Positions 17,810 to 27,906 of a DNA stretch of 28,194 nt are shown here, in pieces (position 1 is the stretch's first letter; every line of letters starts with the position of its first letter). The stretch spans positions 1 through 28,194 of the forward strand of contig NW_026970855.1 of NCBI RefSeq assembly GCF_963678635.1. Reading direction: 5' to 3'. The stretch comes from Symsagittifera roscoffensis. Taxonomy: Eukaryota > Xenacoelomorpha > Acoela > Convolutidae. The notes under the pieces were generated by a model. It was not told the DNA's origin. It made no database searches and saw only the letters and a list, made by a program, of their open reading frames with translations. A program made the translations under genes and the position numbers.

Positions 17810-19040
17810 TCGATCGGTGAAAATTGAATGCGTAGATATATACATTAGTGTTCTGCGTAGATATATTATATCCGAAAAGTGCTCAAAAATGTCATGTTTG
17901 CCTAATTTTTCAAAAATTTGCTTGCGGCGCTAAACATCTTGTCAAAATGAGGTCTTTATAGTGTTTTTGGATCGCTCGCAAAATTATTATGCTCAATCTA
18001 AGAAAAAAGATGATAAAATTTATAAAAAATGAAAATCTCTCACCTAAAGAAAATCCCCTGCCCCTGATCTTTTAAATCATGATTAGAACTCGAACTATTT
18101 GTTTTTCAAAAACTTTCTTTCAGTGCCAAAAAAACTGGTGTCAAATGGTATGCTGAGCTTTAATCATCTTTAAAAAAAATTGATGCAAGTTAAGACTAAT
18201 AATAAAATGAAAAGGTTATAGCTTTCGAAGCAACGTGATGTAAAAATGATAAATATTTTCTCCATTTTTTAAAACATTTTGGCTACAAAAACATCATTAT
18301 TTAGGTATCCTAGGTTTTATGATAGCTGAGGCAGCTTTCATTTTCATAAAAATGCGCTAATTAACTGACGTCGTAAGAAATTGCCTCCTTAATTTTCTCC
18401 ATGATAAGCCCTCATCTTTTTCGCAACCATTTTAATTTGAACTTGATTCACCCTCCAAATATGATTATGCGGTACTTAACGTATTGTAAAAACAATCTAA
18501 AAAGGTGCGTTTTTTGTTTTAATTGTCAATTGCTTCTCTGGAAGCACTTTTTACCTTTAAGATTCACAAAATCTGTTCAAATTGAACCAATAAAACCCAA
18601 AGTGGTAAGCAAACATCAATTACCTTGATTTCTAAATGACTTTCTGAGCAAGATTTCCCTGTACGTACTGTTATAGTTTTGAAGATGTGTTTACATTTTC
18701 TTTCGCATACTTTTATTATAGAGCTAGAATAAAACTCTTATGCAAACATTTAAAAATAGTTACGGTTACAAAAATAATTGCAGTTGTTTTAGTTACAAAT
18801 TTTTTGAAGTCATAAACACACCCAGTTGATGATTTTTTATTCGAGTCATCATGTCGCTTAATAGTCATCATTCACTTTCTGAGCTTAGAAGTATCTTTGA
18901 ATTTTAAAAATTGCAGACAAAAGCGAGTTTGCTTGCAAATTACTGACTGCCGTTTTCTGTCCCGATGAAAATAAGCGTTTTTTGATAAAAAGTTGAAAAC
19001 TAAGCAAAAAAGCAACAATTTCTTTTCAAGGTATTTGAAG
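17810..19040. other. AT-rich interval, no supported feature
   Basis: Short open frames at 18401-18628 (plus) and 18872-19057 (minus) have AT-driven composition and no splice or family evidence. I see no element ends here. Confidence 0.45.
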
Positions 19041-19046
19041 ATGTTA

Positions 19047-19235
19047 CACCTCCCCACACGCCATGTCCCACCCCTTTGCCTACTAATTAAAGTTCATTTT
19101 ACGTCTGGTAATTAATTATTAAAACCAATTCGCTTGCATCTGAATGATTTTAGTTGCCGTTCAACTTTCATCTTCGACGAAATATATTGCGCGTTAATGA
19201 TCCCAAATGGCAAAAATTGGCATTTTGCAAACCAA
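19047..19235 (-). mobile_element. Helentron-like interior fragment
   Basis: CCTCCCCACACGCCATG, tttgcctactaattaaag, gaaatatattgcgcgttaat, and gatcccaaatggcaaaaatt are in minus-strand family order. Both termini are missing. The next, younger copy begins 14 bp away. Confidence 0.55.
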
Positions 19236-19248
19236 CATCAAATTAATA

Positions 19249-19693
19249 AACAAGACTGCTCGTATATCAAGGCAATGCCCTGAATCTTCCGACTGCACTT
19301 AGGTCCAGTTGAAAAATTTTGCTTTTTTTTTTATTGTTTTTCCATTTTCATTCCCCCACACGCTATGTAAATTACTAAGGGCGTATTTAATAATTCAATT
19401 TGCTAATAGGCTTAAATTGCAGGCCTCAATTCAATTTGGAACGCATCAAATTACTTCTTACGGGTGTTATAAGTGCGCATTATATTGCATTTTAATTATT
19501 CCAAATTGGCCAAATTAATAATTTTCAAACGCCCATAATTTTACAAAAAATGTTTACAGGTGAAATATTTTCATAAATTTGAGATTAGAATAACAGTATC
19601 TCTTAGGTGTTATAAGAAAATTCTGTTAAACACGCTTAATTAGCAAGTCAAAAATTGACTGATTAAAAAAACGCAACAAGAAAGTCGGAACTA
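19249..19693 (-). mobile_element. Helentron-like element, full length, inverted
   Basis: AACAAGACTGCTCGTATATC, the hairpin region aaggcaatgccctg, AATCTTCCGACTGCACTTAG, cccccacacgctatgtaaat, tttacaggtgaaatattttc, and finally GAAAGTCGGAACTA at 19693. It lacks about 60 bp of the 5' subterminal sequence (tcaaaaattgactgattaaa runs straight to the end). Confidence 0.7.
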
Positions 19694-19816
19694 TAACGAG
19701 TGCAGGTAACATTAATTTGGTTCAGATAAATCTAGCTGCAGCTCCGTAATTAAAAAAGCACTTTTTTAAGCAGGCAATTTATTTGCTTTCAGGAGAACTA
19801 GGAGAAATCACAAATC

Positions 19817-19850
19817 GAAAGTTTTGCCCTGGCATACGAGCAGTCTTGTT
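19817..19850 (+). mobile_element. Helentron-like 3' terminal fragment
   Basis: AAAGTTTTGCCCTGGCATAC and gagcagtcttgtt match the 3' half of the hairpin and the tail. Nothing recognisable precedes it. Confidence 0.5.
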
Positions 19851-19934
19851 TTCTAATAAGACTCAAATATAAACCTATAAAACTTGTTATTGACAATCCG
19901 AAACGCTCAGTTCACAGTATTTTCTTTATCAAAA

Positions 19935-20170
19935 ACTATTTGAGGGCATTTGAAAGGCCTTTAAAAAGACAAATTAGCCGGCCTCAAATTAATCAGGATC
20001 AATTTCGGAACTGAGTTAAATTGGCGTTTTCGCGTTAGTAGCACAAAAAACATTGCTCGTTAATTTTCCCAAATTAGCCAAATTGACATTTTCAAACGTG
20101 GACTATCCCACAAAAACTAATAGCGTGTGAAAGAATTCTTTCAGTTTGATCTCAGGGTTTAAAAAACTGA
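19935..20170 (-). mobile_element. Helentron-like interior fragment
   Basis: GGCCTCAAATTAATCAGGAT, GTTAATTTTCCCAAATTAGC, caaattgacattttcaaacg, and actatcccacaaaaact are the minus-strand interior order. No termini are visible. Confidence 0.45.
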
Positions 20171-20714
20171 TATGTGCAAATTTTTAATTTTTCTGACAAA
20201 ATAAAGCGCACCATGAAGAAAAAACTATTTTTTTAAACCGCTCATTGAAAATTTTCACCAACAATCAAATGTGGAATTTGTGTACTGAAATTTTGAAAAA
20301 AAAATCGGGATTTCGGATTTAACTGACAGCGCGGCAGTGAATGTATAAATTTGGAGCAAGGATTTGTAATGTTCCAATCTACAGGGTGTTATCAGAGTTT
20401 TTTTTGTAACTTCTCTGTAATTCTTTAAACATTTGGGTTATTGAAGGGATTTTTTTGCAGTAGGCAGCAAAACTTATAACACCGAATTGTGATGATATAA
20501 CTTTTTGAGGTTGTTTTATTTTTGTTTACACATGATTTCACTTTTTAATGAATCTTCACTATTTGTACTGAGCAAGCTGCTATAGTACTGAACTAAAACA
20601 AACAAAGAGAAAAATATAAAACCAAAATTTTTAAACTCGTTTTTTTTTCAACTTCGATTATGTCTGGCTGAAAATTGATGGAAACAAAATTTGCTCGAAC
20701 ACACCCGCTTTTTT

Positions 20715-20923
20715 GTAATGCAATTTTTACGCAAAAATTTGAATCATAAATACACCCTTAAAACCTGTCAATTCACTTGGTTCAAAATGAAGGAGGTAAA
20801 CAGAGTTAATTGACGTAATAAAATTTACAATTGACAATATTTACTTCTTTACTTTTCAATCATATGAATTGGCTCGACTTAAGGGTGTAATTTTGATTAA
20901 ACATTTAGCATTAAAAATTGCAT
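20715..20923. mobile_element. Foldback/MITE-like palindromic element
   Basis: The left arm (GTAATGCAATTTTTACGC, aatcataaatacacccttaa, then ctgtcaattcactt) and the right arm read in reverse (gatgcaatttttaatgct, aatcaaaattacacccttaa, then gagccaattcatat) align imperfectly for about 80-90 bp, with a short centre near 20800-20830. No target duplication or known end motif was found. Confidence 0.5.
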
Positions 20924-21046
20924 CATACAAGAACTGATAAAAAAACTAAGCTCTCAATATTTTTCGGCCAAATATAACCTAATTTGAGTTTAAAAATCTG
21001 TTAAAGTTCATTTTTAGTTGATATTGATTCTAAGAAAATAGAAAAA

Positions 21047-21086
21047 ATCTTGATATAATACATTTGATCTTGATATAATACATTTC
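21047..21086 (+). repeat. 20 bp tandem duplication
   Basis: ATCTTGATATAATACATTT occurs twice in direct succession, separated by a single G. Confidence 0.85.
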
Positions 21087-21343
21087 TTTGGACAAAGTCA
21101 AGCAATTAAAATTCCACGATGATAGAAACCATATTATGCTTGGTTTTTGAAAAATTAATGGTTTTCAGTATTTTGTATAGTCCAAATGATGGCCTCAATT
21201 TAACTTTTTGCAAAAATGAATGGGATTAGATCTAATTTTGTTCAATCATAACCCATATGACGATTAAAATATCAAAAATTGCATAACACTCGCAAATTTG
21301 TGTCAATAATGAACCGTTTTGTGTTTTAATTAACGGTCAAACA

Positions 21344-21568
21344 ATGAGTAAAAGCGAAATTTGTTGTTTGGTCTGGATAAAAGATACCCCATGTAAGGCA
21401 ACAAAATTCAAAAAGACCAACTTTTCAATTATATATTTGACTGATGGCCTTTTCAAGTTAACCGACAAATCATTATTGCAAGTTGATGCCTTAGAAAATT
21501 TAGCTGATGCCTTAGTAACACTCCATATGGTGACAAAAAAACTAGTTAAACTTGCTTTTTTTAAATAA
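21344..21568 (+). other. Unassigned 74-codon ORF
   Basis: An ATG in fair context (aacaATGAG) opens MSKSEICCLVWIKDTPCKAT and runs to TAA. The codon AT-richness equals the background. A GATGCCTTAG word is repeated inside it (21485, 21508). No family, signal peptide or splice context supports it, and chance is likely. Confidence 0.15.
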
Positions 21569-21569
21569 T

Positions 21570-23110
21570 TTTTTAAGTTGAACAAGTTTGGTGCTAAAAT
21601 TTAGGTCAGAAATTTATTAATAACTGAGATATCAATTGATGTAACAAGAATCCTATTGAAATAATATGCTAATAGAAAAATCGATTAATGCCTTTCGTTG
21701 AGCATAGTTTTGAATGCTGAGAAACTTTACCGTTTTTATTCATCGTCAAACTCATTAGTTTTTGTTATAGCAGATGATGTAAATTGACCTTGATGAATCA
21801 TACTGCACTTGATGAAGCGAACTTGAGAAATTATCGTTTTTTAAACATTATTTTGTGACTGAGCGTTTTATACTTTTTTGCCTTAAATCAAAGTTTCAAA
21901 AAAAAGCAGATCTGGATGTGATCTAAGGTTATCTTGATGGGTCATTCTACATGTGATTTTTGCTTTTTTTTAAAACTGTCGACAAACTAGATTAAGTAAG
22001 TCATGTTTAAAAAATCTATTTGAGAGTAGAAAGCGGTAACATTATATTTAAAAAAACTAATTTCACCTTATTTTTAGTTTTTCTTTTTTTATAAAAGTTT
22101 TCAGTTATGCAGAGAATATATGCTAACTGATATACTAGAAAAACGAGGGAGTCAACAAAAAAGTACTCATCGGTATGCTTTTTGATTGAATTTTTTTTTA
22201 TGTAAAAGTCATTCGAGATTAAGGGCATTCAAAATTGGTTAAAACATATCTGAAAACACAGGTTTGAAAATTAAATCCGAACGCAAATTTGACTGTATAT
22301 TGAAAAATTGCTCCAAATAATTTCTTGCAAAAAAGTCCATAGTCCGATCTCATAACATTCTAAGTTAGATTGATACAAATTATTTATTTTTCATTTGATG
22401 ATTTCGGCAAAATGAAAAAAGGAAGCAAAACGAGAATCGAAAGCTCATTTTGACTGAATTATCATCATCCAAGTTTCCACATTAACATAATTTCAGGGGA
22501 ATATTTTTCCGGTAAAATATCATCGCGATTTTCAATTAGGCCATCGATCAATTAGTCCCATAAGAATGGACAAAGGAAACCAGTTTTGTCTGAAATCAGT
22601 TTCATTTGACAAGACTTGGGAAATTTTTTTGCTGGGACTTCCAGGATTTAAGCATGTGCACAAAATTGCCAATTTGATTTGATGAATATTTATCAGTTTT
22701 CACAAAATTTAAAAAAAAACCAAGCAGATTATTTTAAGCTCAACAAAATCATAGAGCCTGAAACGTAAGAACAATGCTAACATCAAGGCCAAACCATGAA
22801 AACTTTGACTACAATTTTTTCAAGTTTTTAGCAAATATAAAAGTATTTGAACAAAAAGTTTAAAAAAATGATTTCGAAAAAAGCCTACTTAATATCAATT
22901 CATCTGTAGAAACAAAGAGCTCAAGCAACCGCTATTTTCATCCAGAATGAGAACAGAGCACCAGATTATACAAATTTAGTTTTTTATATTTTCCCTTTGA
23001 CTTGTCTAAAAATCTTTTTGACCTATCTAAAAGGTATTTTTGAAAATACTATATCTAAAACATTAACTATTTGAATAAAAAAACTCAAACATAGCACGCA
23101 AAACAAGCTT
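21570..23110. other. AT-rich interval, no supported feature
   Basis: No coding, RNA or element signature was found. A weak resemblance exists between 22511 (ggtaaaatatcatcgcgatt) and 23320 (ggtaaaatatcattctgatt), possibly an old unclassified repeat. Confidence 0.4.
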
Positions 23111-23114
23111 TTTA

Positions 23115-23240
23115 AATTTGAGCACAATTTTTCTTCACTGTGTATACAAAAAATTCCATCAAAATTGCTTGTTGAAAGTCGAAGCTTTTCTGGATAAAAA
23201 AAATACCACCCCGAGCTTAAATATTCCGAAGTCGGAACAA
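23115..23240 (-). mobile_element. Helentron-like 5' end fragment, inverted
   Basis: GATAAAAAAAATACCACCCC, gagcttaaatattccg, and AAGTCGGAACAA (23229-23240) are the 5' end in reverse. An interior part continues weakly to about 23115. The short hairpin segment tttcg...cgaaagtgac found in better copies is deleted. Confidence 0.55.
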
Positions 23241-23611
23241 AAAAAAATTTGCCTCAATTTAAGTTGAATGGATAGTAAAGTGGATTGTTATCTCATACTT
23301 TTAATTAAAAAGATTAATAGGTAAAATATCATTCTGATTCTCAACTCAAGGCAATAATGTCCATTTGATGGTAAAAAAAAGCAAGCTTGGCCACAATTGC
23401 TCTAGGGTGTGGTGTGAACAAACACAGCTGTCACTTTTATTTTTGCATGGTTTAAAGCGCAAAAAAGTCGATATTTATTGCGCTGTTGATCATGTGTTTC
23501 GTTCAAAACATTTGGTTTTTACTTTTGAATAAACAATCAAGAAATTTACAGCAAAAAAAATGCATTTTGAAGCTCTTAGTGATTTGAGATTGAATGGTAC
23601 GTTTTTGATAT

Positions 23612-24648
23612 TGTTCTAACTTTCGAAGGCAGTGACGGAATATCTGTGCTTGGGGTGGTTTTTTTCTCCAAACAAATTGCAACTTTTTAACTGGCCATTT
23701 TTGACGTAAACAGCTTGACGTTTTAAATCAGCCGAAAGATGTTATTGTTTTGAGATCAAAATTAAAAACAAATATCACGAGTTATCTTTTTTTTAAAGTT
23801 AAGGAGTGCTTAAAGATTGCCATTTTGGCCGATTTCGAATAATTAACACGTGAAATATTTTGTTCTATAAGCGTGAAATTTCATGTTCCGACTGTCGTAA
23901 TGAAAGTGACGGAACATTTGTCATCGAGGTGTTTTTATTCTTCAGACAAAATTCGACTTTTTAATTAGCTATTTTAAACGGAATTGTTTATATCAATCAG
24001 AAGGTATTGTTGTCCTGGGTTTAAATTTGATAGGATATTTTACCTGTGATCCTTTTTCGTAAATTTCTGGGGTTTAAAAATTGCCATTTTGCTAATTAGG
24101 GACAATTAACGCGCAATATGTTTCGCGCTATTAACGCGTAGGCGGAAATTTAATCCGTAATACAAATCGAATTGGGTTGAGCCATGCTTTTTGGTCCAAT
24201 TAATACTTCGCTATATGCAGAAATGGTACAAATTGGTTGAAGGAAGCTTACTTGCCATAATTGAATTCTTAGTAAGAGCTAAATCTATCACTTCGTCTTT
24301 ATATGGCGTATCGAAGGATGTTTTTCTCGAAAAATGTCAAATTTTAATTTTTTTTCATCTAATTTTATTACATTTAATTTTTTCATCTTATTACTGCTCC
24401 ATTGATCTTAAAAGACAGTCGGCATCGCCCTGATACGAGAAGTCTTGTTGCGTCTTAGAAATGGTTTCAAATTGAATCGATGCATGATATACGATCAATT
24501 TATTGCTTAGCTATGTGCTAAATGTTTCACTTTGTGGTTTACATAGCGTGGGGAGGATGAATTTAGCAAAAAGTCTTTAAAAAAAATTTAAGACTTTGAA
24601 AGTCATTCAGAATTTTAAGGGTTTCGCCCTGATACGAGCAGTCTTGTT
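23612..24648 (+). mobile_element. Helentron-like host element carrying a nested copy
   Basis: The left part, 23612-23883, begins TGTTCTAACTTTCGAAGGCA and ends in the interior (ataagcgtgaaatttca). The right part, 24450-24648, resumes gcgtcttagaaatggtttca, then tacatagcgtggggagg, and ends gggtttcGCCCTGATACGAG, CAGTCTTGTT. Removing 23884-24449 restores the family's interior order. Confidence 0.75.
23884..24449 (+). mobile_element. Helentron-like element nested in an older copy
   Basis: It begins TGTTCCGACTGTCGTAATGA and ends CGCCCTGATACGAGAAGTCT, TGTT. The 3' subterminal repeat runs straight into half of the hairpin (cagtcggcatcgccctg), so the hairpin's left arm is deleted. There is no target-site duplication at the edges beyond a T that can be assigned to either side. 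Confidence 0.8.
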
Positions 24649-25079
24649 ATCCATTTATCGTCAATTCGATTGGCAAAGTTTTGTCAAACTCCACGCAATT
24701 TGTTCGAGGGTGGTTTCCAGCAAATATTACTATTAAAAAAGGCGAAACCTTGACCGTGCTTGAGAGCTCGCGTACTTTTCTAATGTTTTTGGCATCCAAA
24801 TCAGTTTCAGTCTGAACTCAAATAACCAATTTGGTTCGACCATGCTTTTTCACCTTTACCTTTCTGCAAAATAAATTACTATTTTACAGATTTTTTTTCT
24901 ATTTCTTCTGTCCTTTGAACTATTTTCTTTTAATTTAACTAACTCACTCTTTTAACTGACTTTTAACTAGCTTTTAACTAAAATAACTTATCTACAGTGC
25001 TAAAGAACTGAGTTCTTCAAACTCTCTTGAAAATGTTTGAAAAAAGAACTCTTTTATAATATTAATAAGAACTTTCTTG

Positions 25080-25631
25080 TTGTTCCGACTTTCGATACGA
25101 AAGTGACGGAATATTTGTGCTCGGGGTGGGTTTTTTTTTCTTCAGACAAATTTCGACTTTTTAACTAGCCATTTTTGACGGAATTTTTTTATATCATTCA
25201 AAAGGTATTGTTGTCCTGAGCACAAATTTGAAAAGATATTTCACCTGTGATTATTTTTCGTAAAGTTATGAGGGTTTAAAGATTGCCCTTTTCACCATTT
25301 TGACCAATTTGGGACAATTAACGCGCGATATAATTCGCGCTATTAACGCGTAAGCGGAGATTTAATCCGTCTTATAAATCGTTCCAAATTGGTTGAACGA
25401 AGCGTATTTGCCATAATTGATTTCTTACAAGGAACGAAATCTATCTTTTTGTACTTTATATGGCGTGTGGGGGGGGATGATTTTCATAAAAATTTTCAAA
25501 ATTTAGAAAAAAAAATTTTTCATTTTATTTTATTTCATTTAATTTTTTTTTTATGTTATTACTGCTGCTCCATAGAACTTAAAAGGCAGTCGGAACATTC
25601 AGGGCTTCGCCCTGATACGAGCAGTCTTGTT
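25080..25631 (+). mobile_element. Helentron-like element, best-preserved copy
   Basis: It starts TTGTTCCGACTTTCGATACG and ends with GGCAGTCGGAACATTCAGGG, cttcgccctg, and atacgagcagtcttgtt. All family landmarks are intact: hairpin TTTCGatacGAAA near the 5' end, TTTCACCTGTGAT, interior GCGCGAtataatTCGCGC hairpin (about 25323-25340), tttatatggcgtgtgggggg, and the 3' hairpin CAGGGCttcGCCCTG. The minimal inverted repeat is TGTTCCGACT/AGTCGGAACA. A short reading frame at 25389-25646 is an accident of this sequence. Confidence 0.85.
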
Positions 25632-26440
25632 CACCTTTCTTGTTAACATATTCATTATAGGGCTATAATTGACATCCTTACCACTAATTACTATAGAATA
25701 AAAAAGCACGTAACTTTTCAGCTTTATTTGAACAAGTAATAGATTTCCAATTGATATGGCTGATGTGAGTTGAAGTTGAAACTTTCAGCTATTCGCATGT
25801 TCTTAAATAACTTTCAGGCATGAATTCGAAACGCAAGATTAACTAAGTTCATCTGATATAAAAACAAATTGAGACTTAAAATACCAAAGATTTTCCGAAG
25901 CTTCAGCAATCACCCGCAGCTTTTTCAATTGAATAATAATGCATTTCGGGCCATTAAATGCTTGGGTGAAAGGTCTCAGCTTGGTCTATCTGGGGGAGTC
26001 GGTGTTAACTTGATCCCAAATTTCCCTTAAAAAAAAACAAATAGGGTTTTGTAAGAATGGCATTCACGATAATGTAACTAAATCCATTGATTTTGTTCAG
26101 TTTTGCAGCAGACAAAAGACATGCCACACGCTATTCTAGTTTCTCGCCGGTTTTATTTGTTTTAAATGTTTCGTTCACGAAAAAAAAACACTCTTTTGCT
26201 TTGCACAGATGACGGAGCAGGTATTTTGATACTCATTTTTTAGTCCAATTAGTCAAAGCAAGTTTTAAATGTCATGAAACTCATACAAGCAATATCCCTC
26301 ATTCCCGGAACATCGAAAATTATTTGGAATTCTTTAACTTTTTTAGCCATTGCATTGCAAAAGGAGAGATTGATTGGCTACTAAATACAAAATCCGCATA
26401 TGCTTAACCATTGCTTTAGTTCTTTAAAGGAGTGGTTAAT
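25632..26440. other. Interval without recognised gene or repeat
   Basis: This is ordinary AT-rich sequence with no exon-like segment or element ends that I can support. Confidence 0.4.
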
Positions 26441-26445
26441 CAGAG

Positions 26446-26700
26446 CTATGTATTAGAGGGTAGTTTGAGAGCTTCAATCATATTTTTGCCTATAGAGTTT
26501 AGCAGGCAAAACGTTTCAAAAAGTGAGCGTGAAAATAAGTCTGCTTCGGATAGCTTAAGGGAGTTTGAATGATTGACAATTTTCGGGAGTTCGATCCTTT
26601 TGTCAAGGGCAAATTCGGTCCTACTGTCTAGCCCAAACCGCGACCTATTTCCTTCTAAAAGCATTTCAGCACTTGACAGCGTCACAGCTCTGTCAATTCA
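26446..26700 (-). other. Unassigned minus-strand open frame, exon-like composition
   Basis: The frame is open from a TGA near 26702 to a TAG at the left edge (about 84 codons), with the first ATG near 26664 (MLLEGNRSRFGLDSRTEFAL onward). The GC level is above the flanks and the residue mix is balanced (ELPKIVNHSNSLKLSEADLF). The 3' part ends GKNMIEALKLPSNT. A possible acceptor is ttgacag near 26691-26697. The plus strand is also open here. It could be an exon or a piece of an old transposon protein. I recognise no family. Confidence 0.25.
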
Positions 26701-27045
26701 GCCCTTCCTACAGCGCTTTCGACAGAAGTTTATTTTGACTATTCTAATGTTTTCCGCCAAGTTTGTTTATTGGAAACTTAAACTAATAAACATTGCATTG
26801 CGTACTTGCGTACATTGGCGTAAATTGTTGTGATTTTAGTCTATCACTTCAGTTATAATGATAACAGCACTGTGAAGTAGAACTTCACGAATTAGATGAA
26901 GAATGATCGATTCCTGTCAAAAAACTTTTCGCCAATGGAAAGAGAGAAACGTTTTTTCTTACACCATGCTACTTGATACTTAATTCAAGTTGGAATACTC
27001 TCAACAACTCAGAACACTGCCAAGCCAACAAGCGTGGGGTCTTAT

Positions 27046-27495
27046 CAGGCCCTGGATTTTAGTTAAGTGAAACAATCATTTTAGTTATAACTGAACAGTT
27101 ACTAAAATTCATCAAATTAGTTGTAGAAAAGTTATTTAAAATTCAGATTTTTACACAAAATTGCTGCAGTAAAAGCAAAAAAAAAATTTCAACGAAACTT
27201 CTGTATAAAAATTTGATTCTGAAAAAATACCAAGTTTTTCATTTACCGAGAAAAAGTCAAATTTTCAGTTTTATAATTAACAGCATCTAATCAACTTTCT
27301 GCCAGGTGATCAGAAGCCTTAGTGAAAATGTCAATGCTGGTGTATAATTTTTTAAAAAACAGACAGTTTTCTGGATGATTTCAACTGGATTAGTTAAAAT
27401 AAAGCGCATCTCTCTGATTAATTTATTTCCTCCATTTTCTCAGAAATAGTTAGTTAACTACGAAAACTAGTTATTTAACTAAAATCCGGAGCCTG
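27046..27495. mobile_element. hAT-type MITE, 450 bp, with 8 bp target duplication
   Basis: The left end is CAGGCCCTGGATTTTAGTTA. The right end read in reverse is CAGGCTCCGGATTTTAGTTA. It is flanked by GGTCTTAT (27038-27045) and GGTCTTGT (27496-27503), an 8 bp duplication with one mismatch. CAGG ends plus an 8 bp duplication are typical of the hAT superfamily. There is no transposase ORF. Confidence 0.75.
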
Positions 27496-27502
27496 GGTCT
27501 TG

Positions 27503-27906
27503 TGCACAAAACGGCCCAAAATCAATATTTTTACAGTATGACCTAAACTTCTGCGGTCGAATCTGATTGGCTAATATTCGCCAATCAAAATCAAGCAATC
27601 TTTTCAGGCAAATCAATAGTATAACTTCCAGCAGATAAAAAAATAGCTGAAACTACCAAAATGTAAAACTTTTTCTAAAAGTTTTTTTTTTCAATTAACT
27701 CGGGAAAAATTACGTAAAATGGCTTCAGCAAATCAAAGTTCTATAAATTTGGTTATTTAGGCCACCAATTTTATCTTCTAGAAGTTTTAATTGAAATTCC
27801 GGACCATGCTGTTTGAATTTGAGTATCTGATTAGCCAATCAAGATCAACCTTATTACTTTGAGCTCAAAAAGATATAACAATAACAATTTTGGGCCGTTC
27901 AGTGCA
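27503..27906. mobile_element. Foldback MITE abutting the hAT-type MITE
   Basis: The left end TGCACAAAACGGCCCAAAAT and the right end read in reverse TGCACTGAACGGCCCAAAAT are inverse. Inside, TGATTGGCTAAT (about 27568) recurs inverted as attagccaatca (about 27830), so the arms extend to about 75 bp with poor middle identity. Its left end touches or overlaps the right target duplication of the neighbouring element. Superfamily unknown. Confidence 0.6.

Noticed and set aside
24191-24433. 80-codon plus-strand frame
   Set aside because: It lies wholly inside the nested Helentron copy. The equivalent frame at 25389-25646 is also an accident of the repeat.
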